Part shown: piece by piece, positions 1-5,269 of the stretch
Layout: every line of letters starts with the position of its first letter
How positions within the stretch are numbered: the stretch's first letter is position 1
Assembly (NCBI GenBank): GCA_005888335.1
Contig: VAWY01000256.1
Span: 1 to 5,269, forward strand
DNA: 5,269 bases
Origin: Actinomycetota bacterium
Lineage (GTDB): Bacteria > Actinomycetota > Thermoleophilia > Solirubrobacterales > Solirubrobacteraceae
Direction of reading: 5' to 3'
Made by a program: the position numbers and the translations under genes
Notes under the pieces: generated by a model
Seen by the model: only the letters and a program-made list of their open reading frames with translations
What the model was told of the DNA's origin: nothing
The model's database searches: none

Positions 1-834
1 TCCCGGCGTGCTGCCCTACCTGTCGACGGGCAACGTCGCCCGCGACCTCGATGTCCTGCGCGCCGCCGTCGGCGACGAGCGCCTTACCTACCTGGGCTAC
101 TCGTACGGCACGGCCATCGGCATGACGTACGTGTCGCTGTTCCCTGACCGCCAGCGCGCGGTGGTGCTCGACAGCCCCGTCGACACGCGATACTTCGACG
201 ATCCCTTGAGCTTCTGGCACGACTCGACGGCCGCCCGCGAGGTCGCGCTCGGCCGGTTCCTGGAGCGCTGCCGCAGACAGCAGGCGCGCTGCGGCTTCGG
301 CGGCGCCCACCCCCGCCGGGCGCTCGACGCCCTCCTGGCCCGCCTCGAGCGCACGCCGATCGCCGTCGCCGGCGGGCTGCCGATCAACGGCGACATCGCC
401 CGGGGCGCGATCGGAGATCTCCTGGACCCGAGGGACTGGATGCAACTAGCCGACAGCCTCAGCCTCGCCCGGCACGGGGACGGCAGGCTGCTCGAGTTCG
501 GCGACCTGGACACCGGGCTCAGCGCGGACGCGACGTTCGACGAGGCGGGCTTCGTGATCAAGGCGCTCGACGGCGATTGGCCGACGAGCATCGGCTTGTA
601 CCGCCGCGACGGGAGGCGTGCGTTCCGCGACTTGCCGCACTTCTACGTCGATAGCGGGTTCGTTCAACTGCCCTTTGCGTTCCTCAAGCTCGAGCCCAAC
701 GGCCGCTTCGGCGGCCCGTTCCGCACGCCCGACGATGCGCCGACCACGCTGGTGGTCAGCGCCACGTTCGATCCGCAGACGCCCTATGCCAGCGCCCAGG
801 CCCTGACCGCGACGCTCGGCAACGCGCGCCTGCT

Positions 835-845
835 GACGCTTCGTA
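835..845 (+). other. Frameshift junction: inferred ~19-base deletion removing the catalytic His
   Basis: Up to about 840 the hydrolase reads in frame 2 (ending NARLLTL), and from 841 its continuation reads in frame 1 (SYVRGNAC). The family pattern here is roughly T-L-R-G-D-G-H-T-S-Y. Going directly from ACG-CT to TCG-TAC leaves out one wobble base plus six codons, that is 19 bases, and 19 modulo 3 gives exactly the observed frame change. The size is inferred from the family pattern and not measured against a relative. Confidence 0.65.
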
Positions 846-984
846 CGTCCGTGGCAACGCGTGCATCGACGACGCGGTCACCGCCTACCTCGTCGATCTG
901 CAACTGCCCGAGCCGGGCAAGGTCTGCCCCCAGGCTCTGGAGGCCTTCCCCGACCCGCGCACAAGCTGCGCCCGGCCGCGACGG

Positions 985-1338
985 GTGTACACCATCTCCT
1001 TCCGCGCCAAGCGGTACCCCCACATCCGCTGGCACTTCCTCGCGGCGGTCCGCAGGGGATGGCCGCGCACCCTCGTCGTCAACCGCGCCGGGGCCAACGC
1101 ACGAGCTCACCGGCTCCTGCGGGGCTACGCGCACATCTCGGGAGAGGCCCTCGATCAGTATCCGCCGGCGGTCGGCCGCGGCGAGGGCAAGCGGCTCGTG
1201 CGCGGCCGCGGCCCGCGCGGCTGGGAGGCCGACGTGGCGTACGTGCCCCGCTCCGAGCAGCGCGACTTCGACGCGGTCCTGACCATCAAGCTGCGGCGCA
1301 GATGCGACGGAGTCAAGTTCCGCTACGTGTTCTCCTGA
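985..1338 (+). CDS. NucA/NucB-type deoxyribonuclease domain (fused behind the hydrolase remnant)
   Basis: The frame reads YTISFRAKRYPHIRWHF, then AAVRRGWPRTLVVNR, LDQYPPAVGRG, GWEADVAYVPRSEQ and CDGVKFRYVF before TGA. This order of motifs (YPHI, RRGWPR, D-x-YPPAVGRG, DVAYVP-SE, CDG-FRY) resembles the NucA/NucB family of small secreted, metal-dependent, non-specific DNases. GTG 985 is only the first available start codon. The frame is open further upstream through the TAP-domain end, with no signal peptide or ribosome-binding site before 985, so this looks like the tail of a fusion rather than a free gene. Two spots differ from the usual family pattern: DQYP where DEYP is common (GAT at 1153, CAG at 1156), and SEQRDFDAV (Glu at 1255) where SENRSHG-like sequence is common. 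Activity is therefore doubtful. Family assignment is fairly sure; independent expression is not. Confidence 0.6.
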   Translation: MYTISFRAKRYPHIRWHFLAAVRRGWPRTLVVNRAGANARAHRLLRGYAHISGEALDQYPPAVGRGEGKRLVRGRGPRGWEADVAYVPRSEQRDFDAVLTIKLRRRCDGVKFRYVFS

Positions 1339-1756
1339 GCTCGGCTGCTGCCTGATACCAGTAAGCCCGGGCGCCCGCGCGCACCACACGCATCTGCTCC
1401 ACCGCGCCCACGCGCCGCCTGCACCCCACCGACGTCACCGCCAACTACAACTTCATCGCGCTTGACGCAGGAGCCCCGGCACAGATAAGCAGAAGCGGCG
1501 ATCAGGCTCGGGGTCAGGCGCACGGTGCTCGCAACGGCTCACGCGACCGTCTGTTGCGGGGCAACCCGCCCGGGGCGCTACCGCTAGCCATGCTCAGCGG
1601 CACGGAGGCCGACGCGCGCGCACGCGCGAACGGCCAGACCGCTGGTCCTCGTCCGAGGCGGCAGTCAGCCATGCCGGCTGGCGCTTCAACTCGTCGGCGG
1701 CCGTCACCTCCCAGGAGGCGTGGCCGCCCGCTGAGGTCGAGTCGGTGATCGCAGGA

Positions 1757-1773
1757 CGGCCGTGCCACGGCCG
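1757..1773. promoter_or_regulatory. 17-bp palindrome, candidate operator
   Basis: CGGCCGTG and CACGGCCG form a perfect 8-bp inverted repeat around a single central C, 48 bases before the ATG at 1822. Position and symmetry suit a dimeric repressor site controlling the downstream hydrolase. In such GC-rich DNA short palindromes also arise by chance, and no regulator gene is in the window. Confidence 0.25.
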
Positions 1774-1806
1774 GTCGCCGTGGTGGATCTCGCCATCCGT
1801 CGCAGT

Positions 1807-1812
1807 TAGGGT
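1807..1812 (+). promoter_or_regulatory. Possible -10 box (TAGGGT) of the hydrolase at 1822
   Basis: TAGGGT fits the TANNNT pattern of actinobacterial -10 elements. It ends nine bases before the ATG, which would put the transcription start at about 1819-1822 and give a leaderless or nearly leaderless mRNA, a common arrangement in actinobacteria. No convincing -35 is seen. The AGGG inside it could instead be a weak ribosome-binding site about ten bases from the ATG, so the two readings compete. Confidence 0.25.
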
Positions 1813-1821
1813 CAAACCGAA

Positions 1822-3786
1822 ATGTCGAGGCCACCTGTCCGGCGCTCGGTGCGGCAACTCGCGAGGGCGCTGCCGGTGCTGCTGTCTGGGCTGCTGGTCA
1901 CGCCTGGCGTTGCGTCAGCCGGGCTTCGCTGGGGGTCATGTTTGGGGAAGGCGGGCTTCGAGTGCGCGGTCCTGCGCGTCCCGCTCGACCGCTCGGGCGG
2001 TGTGCCGGGAACGGTCCCGCTGCGGGTCGCGCGCGAACGCCGCGCGGTCGGCGGCGGGCGTGTGCTGATCTGGCTGGCGGGCGGCCCTGGGGAGGCCGCG
2101 GTGTCTGTCGCGCCGTTCTTCCGCCAACAGCTTACGCCGGCGCTGGGCGGTCACCGACTGGTCGTGCTCGATCAGCGAGGGACGGGTGCCTCGGGCGCGC
2201 TGCACTGCCCGGGCGTCGAGCGTTCGCCGCCGGTCAGCTCCGCGCTCGCCAGGCTCCTTGCGGCCTGCGCGGCAGAGCTCGGACAGCGGCGTGAGTTCTA
2301 CGCGACGGCCGATACCGTCGCCGACCTCGAGGCGCTGCGCGTCGCGCTCGGTGTCCCGCGCCTTGCCCTCGGGGGAACCTCGTACGGCACCTACGTCGCC
2401 CAGCAGTACGCGCGCGCATATCCCGACCGCGTCGAGCGGCTCGTCCTGGATTCCGTCATCGGGCCGAACGGCCAAGACCCGTTCTTCGTCGACGGGTGGT
2501 CGGCGCTCCCGCGGGTCCTCGGCGAACTGTGCGCGGGCGGGGTCTGCGCGGGCATCACCGATGATCCGGTCGGCGACGTGCGTGAGCTGGCCGCGCAACT
2601 GGACGGCGCGCCGCTGCATGGCACGGTCATCGACGGCCGCGGGCGCCCGCGGCCGGCGAAGGTCGGCGCGGTCGGTCTCCTCGCCCTGGTCAGCGGGGGC
2701 GACCTCAACTTCGGCCTGCGCGTCGCCCTGCCGGCGGCGATCCGCGCAGCGTTGCAAGGCGATGCCCGCCCGCTGTTGCGCCTCACCACGCCCGCCGGCC
2801 AGGATCTGTTGCCTCCACAGCTCAATCTGGCGCTCCGCTGGACGACGCTCTGCGCCGACCTGGTGCTGCCCTACCCGCTGGCTTCGCCGATCGAGGACCG
2901 TCCGGCGATGATCGCCCAGGCGCTCGCCGCTCTGCCCGACGAGGCGCTCGGCCCGTTCGGCCGCGGCTTGGTCGAACGCACCAGCCCCGTCGAGGGCTGC
3001 CGGCTGTGGCCGCCTGGTCGCGCGGTGCCGCCTGCGACCGCGCCGCTGCCCGACGTGCCGGCGCTGATCCTGACCGGTCGGCTGGACGCCCGCACGCCGT
3101 TGGAGAACGCGCGGGCCGTCGCCGCCGAGCTGCCGCACGCGCAGCTCGTCGTCGTCCCCGGAACGGGTCATAGCGAGATCGCCTCGGACCTCAGCGGGTG
3201 CGTCGCGCGGGCGCTGGCCAGGTTCTTCGCTGACCGGACGGTCGGCGATCCGTGCGCGCGTTCGTCGGGGCAAAGCGCGCTCTACGGCCCCCCGCCGCCT
3301 GTCGCGCCGACCGCGCTCAGCCGGCTCGCGCCGCCTCAAGGGGTGCCCGGCGACCGCGGGCGGGTGCTGAGCGCCGCCGTGGGAGCGCTCGACGACGTCC
3401 GCTCAGCGTTCCTCGTCGCGAACTCCCTCGTGTCCCGCGGCGGGGGCCTGCGCGCCGGGACATGGAGCGGACGAGTGCAGGTCGGCGCCGGCTTCTTGGT
3501 TCTCGCGCTGCACGGGGTGGCCTGGGCGCCCGAGGTGCGCGTGAGCGGGCGAATTCGCGTCAGCGTGCCCGTCGGCGACGCCGACGGCGCACTGACCGTT
3601 CACGCGCCGCGCGGTCTCGGTGGGCGACTCCTTTTGCATCGCCGCGGCGTGGCCGGTCGCCTCGGCGGCCGGCAGGTACGGCTGCAGGGGCCCGTGCCGG
3701 GCGCCGTCGGGCCCGCGTACAGCGCACGCTCGAGGACCTTCACCAGCACGATCTGCTGCGGCCAACGCATTGGCGCTTGGCCCTGA
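1822..3786 (+). CDS. Secreted alpha/beta hydrolase (TAP-like / S33-type peptidase or esterase) with C-terminal extension
   Basis: This 654-residue protein looks intact. Residues 1-33 form a signal peptide: an Arg-rich start, a hydrophobic core PVLLSGLLV and an ASA cleavage site. The mature enzyme has GGPG at 87-90 (oxyanion region), DQRGTG at 117-122, the nucleophile motif GGTSYGT with Ser187, the acid Asp422 in LILTGRLDARTP and His450 in VPGTGHSE. This is a full triad in family order. Cys344 and Cys393 in the lid region and Cys460 and Cys478 near the core's end could form disulfides, as expected for an exported protein. The core ends near 478. Residues 479-520 are a Pro-rich linker, 510-540 look helical, and 543-622 are rich in short Val/Arg/Gly strand-like segments of unknown role. 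The last ~30 residues look non-family-like. Likely substrates are peptides or esters outside the membrane; the exact one cannot be told. ATG 1822 is chosen because the signal peptide starts directly there. Confidence 0.88.
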   Translation: MSRPPVRRSVRQLARALPVLLSGLLVTPGVASAGLRWGSCLGKAGFECAVLRVPLDRSGGVPGTVPLRVARERRAVGGGRVLIWLAGGPGEAAVSVAPFFRQQLTPALGGHRLVVLDQRGTGASGALHCPGVERSPPVSSALARLLAACAAELGQRREFYATADTVADLEALRVALGVPRLALGGTSYGTYVAQQYARAYPDRVERLVLDSVIGPNGQDPFFVDGWSALPRVLGELCAGGVCAGITDDPVGDVRELAAQLDGAPLHGTVIDGRGRPRPAKVGAVGLLALVSGGDLNFGLRVALPAAIRAALQGDARPLLRLTTPAGQDLLPPQLNLALRWTTLCADLVLPYPLASPIEDRPAMIAQALAALPDEALGPFGRGLVERTSPVEGCRLWPPGRAVPPATAPLPDVPALILTGRLDARTPLENARAVAAELPHAQLVVVPGTGHSEIASDLSGCVARALARFFADRTVGDPCARSSGQSALYGPPPPVAPTALSRLAPPQGVPGDRGRVLSAAVGALDDVRSAFLVANSLVSRGGGLRAGTWSGRVQVGAGFLVLALHGVAWAPEVRVSGRIRVSVPVGDADGALTVHAPRGLGGRLLLHRRGVAGRLGGRQVRLQGPVPGAVGPAYSARSRTFTSTICCGQRIGAWP

Positions 3787-3865
3787 AATCCGCGTCCAAG
3801 GGCTGCGCTCGCCTGAGTGATGGTCCTCGCGGTGCTGCCGCCCTCTGCCGACACGGCGCGGGGCG
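3787..3865 (+). other. Short gap between the hydrolase and the DUF899 remnant
   Basis: This segment has no recognisable coding content. A TGA at 3818-3820 closes the DUF899 frame upstream, so the missing N-terminal half of that gene is not hidden here in the same frame. An ATG at 3820 opens a different frame that runs across the DUF899 remnant, but its product beyond the first 20 residues is a typical Arg/Pro-rich shadow translation. Confidence 0.5.
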
Positions 3866-4192
3866 GCGCTCTACGCGGTCGACTTCGCGCAGGAGCGTGG
3901 CTGGCGGCGGCTGCGGTTGCTGTCCTCGGCCGCCAACGGCTACAACCGGGACTACCACGCCGAGACCGCGCAGGGGGCCCAGCGGCCGATGATGGCCGTC
4001 TTTCACCGCGACGGCGACGTGATCCGCCACTTCTGGAGCTCGGAACTCTTCTACGCCCCGTGCGACCCCGGCCAAGATCCGCGCCACGTCGGCAGCCTCG
4101 AGCCTGTCTGGAACCTGCTCGACCTCACACGGGAGGGACGCCCGGCCGACTGGGATGAGCAGCTGAGCTACGCAACGGCACACCCGGCATGA
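3866..4192 (+). pseudogene. DUF899-family (thioredoxin-like) protein, C-terminal remnant
   Basis: The frame reads FAQERGWRRLRLLSSAANGY, NRDYHAE, then VFHRDGDVIRHFWSSEL, PGQDPRHVGSLEPVWNLLDL and DWDEQLSY. These are characteristic of the C-terminal half of DUF899 proteins (PF05988), a thioredoxin-fold family of unknown physiological role. Only about 105 of the usual ~220-250 residues remain. The N-terminal half, which normally holds the first strands and a Cys-containing segment, is absent, and the frame is closed by TGA at 3818. The nearest in-frame start codon, TTG at 3917, lies inside the domain and has no ribosome-binding site. The family usually ends at about LSY. The extra ATAHPA before the stop may be read from the neighbouring IS element. 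The remnant has clean codon use, so the truncation looks recent. A functional product is unlikely. Confidence 0.72.
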
Positions 4193-4320
4193 ATCCGGCC
4201 GTGTCGCACCTCGCGCAAAGATGGCATGTGCCGGGTGGTTGTCCCGGCGTAGTGGGACCTCCTCAGCTCAAGCGCGCAAGATGCGCGCAGGTAGTGAACC
4301 GTGGAGCTTGAGGAGGCCCC
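4181..4320 (+). ncRNA. Structured leader of the IS110 element, candidate bridge RNA
   Basis: Several stems are packed directly before the transposase start. GCCGGG 4230-4235 pairs with CCCGGC 4243-4248 around a 7-base loop. GGGACCTCCTCAGCTC 4254-4269 pairs with 4304-4320 (16 positions, one A/C mismatch at 4257/4317 and one bulged T at 4308). Inside that long stem, GCGCGC 4272-4277 pairs with GCGCGC 4283-4288 around AAGAT. An unpaired stretch, 4289-4303, faces the inner hairpin like an internal guide loop. GTAGTG occurs both before the long stem (4249-4254) and in this loop (4291-4296). IS110-group elements are known to encode, upstream of the transposase, a bridge RNA with stem-loops whose internal loops recognise target and donor DNA. 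Position and architecture fit that, but the span is short (about 140 bases) and no guide match was established. Confidence 0.42.
4311..4316 (+). promoter_or_regulatory. Strong ribosome-binding site of the transposase, buried in a stem
   Basis: AGGAGG is a perfect Shine-Dalgarno core, seven bases before ATG 4324 and four before GTG 4321, which favours the ATG as start. All six bases pair with CCTCCT at 4258-4263 in the long leader stem. Translation from RNA that includes the left arm should therefore be repressed, a common way for insertion sequences to avoid expression by read-through transcription. Confidence 0.6.
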
Positions 4321-4323
4321 GTG

Positions 4324-5269
4324 ATGGCGATCGTAATGGGACTCGATCAGCACCGTGCGCAGATCACGGCCGAGTGGATCGACACCGAGACCGGCGAGGT
4401 CAGTCGGGCCCGTGTCTCGCCCGCCCAGCGCGCCGACGTCCGCCGGTTCCTGGCCCAGTTCGCCGGCCGGCGACTCGAGGCGGCGCTGGAGGCCACGACC
4501 GGGTGGCGCTTCGTCGTCGAGGAGCTGCGCGCGATCGGGGCGGAGGTGCACCTGGCCGAGCCGGCCGAAACGGCCGCGCGGCGCGGCACCAAGAAGCGCG
4601 CCAAGACCGACCGCGCCGACGCCCGCCACCTGCGCGAGCTGGTGATGATCGGCCGGCTGCCCGAGTCGTGGATTCCGCCCGACCACCTGCTCGATCTGCG
4701 CGCCAAGGTCCGCCTGCGCCACACCCTCGTCGCTGAGCGCGGCGAGTGGCAGCAGCGCATCCAGGCCGTCCTCTATCACCACGGCTTCCCGCAGCGCCTC
4801 GGGCTGCTGACCGGCGAGAACCGCCACTGGCTCGAGGAACTCGAGGTGTCGGCCACCGCCCGCGAGCAGGTCACCGTCGCGCTTCGGATGATCGACGCGC
4901 TCGACACGCAGTCGGCGCCGATCACCCGCGAGCTGCGGCTCTACGCGCGCCGCCAGCCCGGCTGCCGCGCGCTGATGGGTCACTACGGCATCGGCGAGCT
5001 GACCGCGGTGACGATCCTCGCCGAGCTCGGCGACGCCCGCCGCTTCTCGTCCTCGCGCCACGCGGTCCGCTACGCCGGACTGGACATCACCGTCCATCAG
5101 TCCGACCAGCGCCGCGCCGCCGGCCACCTCTCCCGCCAAGGCCCGCCCGCGCTGCGCTGGGCGCTGTTCGAAGCCGCCCAGGCCGCCCGCCGACCGAGCA
5201 GCCCAGACCGCGCCTACTACGACCAGGCCGCCGACCGTCTCGGCGGCAACCGCGCCTGCCTCGCCTTGG
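4324..5269 (+). CDS. IS110-family transposase (DEDD + Transposase_20), 3'-partial
   Basis: The frame is open from ATG 4324 to the right edge (315 codons), so the C-terminus is missing. IS110 transposases usually have about 330-420 residues, so perhaps 20-100 are outside. The N-terminal RuvC-like DEDD domain (PF01548) shows Asp8 in GLDQHR, Glu56 in ALEATTGW, and Asp96 and Asp99 in KTDRADARHL. A helical middle follows (about 120-210). The Transposase_20 domain (PF02371) follows with GIGELTAVTILAELGDARRF at 222-241, RYAGL at 249-253 and GHLSRQGPPALRW at 267-279, where Ser270 is the expected catalytic serine. All catalytic residues visible are present, so the enzyme appears functional. These enzymes excise and insert their element as a circle, guided by a bridge RNA. 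The perfect AGGAGG at 4311 supports ATG 4324; GTG 4321 is the alternative. Confidence 0.93.
   Translation, partial: MAIVMGLDQHRAQITAEWIDTETGEVSRARVSPAQRADVRRFLAQFAGRRLEAALEATTGWRFVVEELRAIGAEVHLAEPAETAARRGTKKRAKTDRADARHLRELVMIGRLPESWIPPDHLLDLRAKVRLRHTLVAERGEWQQRIQAVLYHHGFPQRLGLLTGENRHWLEELEVSATAREQVTVALRMIDALDTQSAPITRELRLYARRQPGCRALMGHYGIGELTAVTILAELGDARRFSSSRHAVRYAGLDITVHQSDQRRAAGHLSRQGPPALRWALFEAAQAARRPSSPDRAYYDQAADRLGGNRACLAL

Larger units (their letters stand above)
1..1338 (+). pseudogene. TAP-like secreted alpha/beta hydrolase, 5'-partial and frameshifted, with fused nuclease-like tail
   Basis: This is the back part of a serine hydrolase of the tripeptidyl-aminopeptidase (TAP) type, a family of exported peptidases/esterases. 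The frame is open from the left edge, so the GTG at 8 is internal and the true start lies outside the window. The nucleophile elbow GYSYGT has its Ser at 101-103. The catalytic Asp, in the FDPQTP context, is at 770-772. Near 840 the frame breaks. Frame 2 reads LLTLR and then Ser/Arg/Thr-rich nonsense to a stop at 1280-1282. Frame 1 resumes at 841 as SYVRGNACIDDAVTAYLVDL, a typical TAP-domain ending. Relatives have a GDGHT-type motif at exactly this point, and a missing ~19 bases would explain both the shift and the lost catalytic His. The restored frame continues into a nuclease-like domain and stops at 1336-1338. Two cysteines usual in the lid of this family are also missing (Ala at 563-565, Phe at 674-676). 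A hydrolytically active product is unlikely. A sequence or assembly error is the alternative. Confidence 0.75.
1339..1821. other. Intergenic stretch without a convincing gene
   Basis: These 483 bases separate the broken hydrolase-nuclease gene from the next hydrolase. No tRNA, CRISPR or IS end was recognised. Visible items are a self-complementary CGGGCGCCCG at 1368-1377 shortly after the upstream stop (no T-tract, so not a clear terminator), a 17-base alternating purine/pyrimidine run at 1612-1628, a palindrome at 1757-1773, and a short plus-strand piece around 1428-1470 that reads TDVTANYNFIALDAGAP without a start or open frame of useful length. The minus strand holds a possible coding relic, listed separately. 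Confidence 0.6.
1594..1857 (-). pseudogene. Unrecognised minus-strand reading frame, possible coding relic
   Basis: On the minus strand, 87 codons are open from a TTG at 1857-1855 to a stop at 1596-1594. The middle part, from DGEIHHGDRPWHGRPAITD through SWEVTAADELKRQPAW to AASDEDQ, has balanced acidic, aromatic and small residues. Its third positions are mostly G or C, as in the real genes here, unlike the Arg/Ser/Pro-rich shadow frames nearby. I do not recognise the protein. The TTG lies inside the start of the downstream plus-strand hydrolase, no ribosome-binding site is evident, and the last ~12 residues turn arginine-rich. A decayed gene fragment or a chance open frame are both possible. 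Confidence 0.2.
4172..5269 (+). mobile_element. IS110-family insertion sequence, left part (right end outside window)
   Basis: The element consists of a structured non-coding leader followed by an IS110-type transposase gene that runs off the right edge. The exact left end cannot be set from one copy, because IS110 elements lack long terminal inverted repeats and usually make no target duplication. It should lie between the last conserved DUF899 codon (4169-4171) and the first leader stem (about 4181-4229). Its insertion next to a truncated gene agrees with local decay, but it lies at the 3' end of the DUF899 remnant and so does not by itself explain the missing 5' half. Confidence 0.7.

Noticed and set aside
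8..1282. A single intact 424-residue hydrolase starting at GTG 8.
   Set aside because: The frame is open to the left edge, and homology to the TAP family switches to another frame at about 841. The last ~140 residues of this frame are nonsense.
1365..1377. A GC-rich palindrome after the nuclease stop as a terminator.
   Set aside because: The self-complementary stretch has no usable loop and no following T-run, so an intrinsic terminator is not supported.
1612..1628. A 17-base alternating purine-pyrimidine run that could favour Z-DNA.
   Set aside because: Short, and expected by chance in DNA this rich in CG; no function can be tied to it.
1936..3339. A 467-residue open frame on the minus strand.
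   Set aside because: It lies antisense to the intact hydrolase with its full triad. The product is dominated by Arg, Ala and Gln with no recognisable motif.
3600..3854. A minus-strand frame reading WPQQIVLVKVLERALYAGP, which looks somewhat protein-like.
   Set aside because: Only about 20 residues look natural, the rest is Arg/Pro-rich, and it overlaps the end of the intact hydrolase. Not enough to claim a gene.
3252..3992. A 246-residue plus-strand frame overlapping the hydrolase end and the DUF899 remnant.
   Set aside because: Extreme arginine content and no motif; it spans two other real frames.
4168..5139. A 323-residue open frame on the minus strand.
   Set aside because: It lies opposite the IS110 transposase, which has clear catalytic motifs in the plus frame. 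The minus translation is a Gly/Ala/Leu/Arg-rich shadow typical of GC-rich genes.

Overview
The window is very GC-rich (roughly 70%) with strong G/C preference at third codon positions. It carries secreted TAP-type alpha/beta hydrolases, a NucA/NucB-type nuclease domain with an RGWPR motif, a DUF899 fragment and an IS110 transposase. Together these suggest a high-GC actinobacterium, possibly of the Thermoleophilia/Solirubrobacterales type. That assignment is inferred from protein style alone, since no marker gene is present.

Layout. (1) Bases 1-1338 hold the 3' part of a hydrolase gene that enters from the left edge. Its reading frame is broken near base 840 by what looks like a ~19-base deletion that removed the catalytic-His motif. 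Past the break, the restored frame gives the end of the TAP-like domain and then runs without a stop into a NucA/NucB-type nuclease domain ending at 1338. (2) Bases 1339-1821 have no convincing gene. They hold a 17-bp near-perfect palindrome, a possible -10 box and a weak minus-strand coding relic. (3) Bases 1822-3786 are an intact secreted hydrolase with signal peptide, full Ser-Asp-His triad and a ~175-residue C-terminal extension. (4) Bases ~3866-4192 are the C-terminal fragment of a DUF899 (thioredoxin-like) protein without its N-terminal half. (5) From somewhere after ~4171 to the right edge lies an IS110-family insertion sequence. A strongly structured leader (4181-4320) precedes a transposase with all four DEDD acidic residues and the C-terminal catalytic serine; the gene runs off the window.

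The genes do not form an obvious pathway. The two hydrolases are diverged neighbours of the same broad family, one intact and one decaying. The decaying hydrolase, the headless DUF899 gene and the IS element point to a region undergoing gene loss and rearrangement. The most interesting parts are the structured IS110 leader, a candidate bridge RNA that also appears to bury the transposase ribosome-binding site, and the hydrolase-nuclease fusion with a broken hydrolase half.
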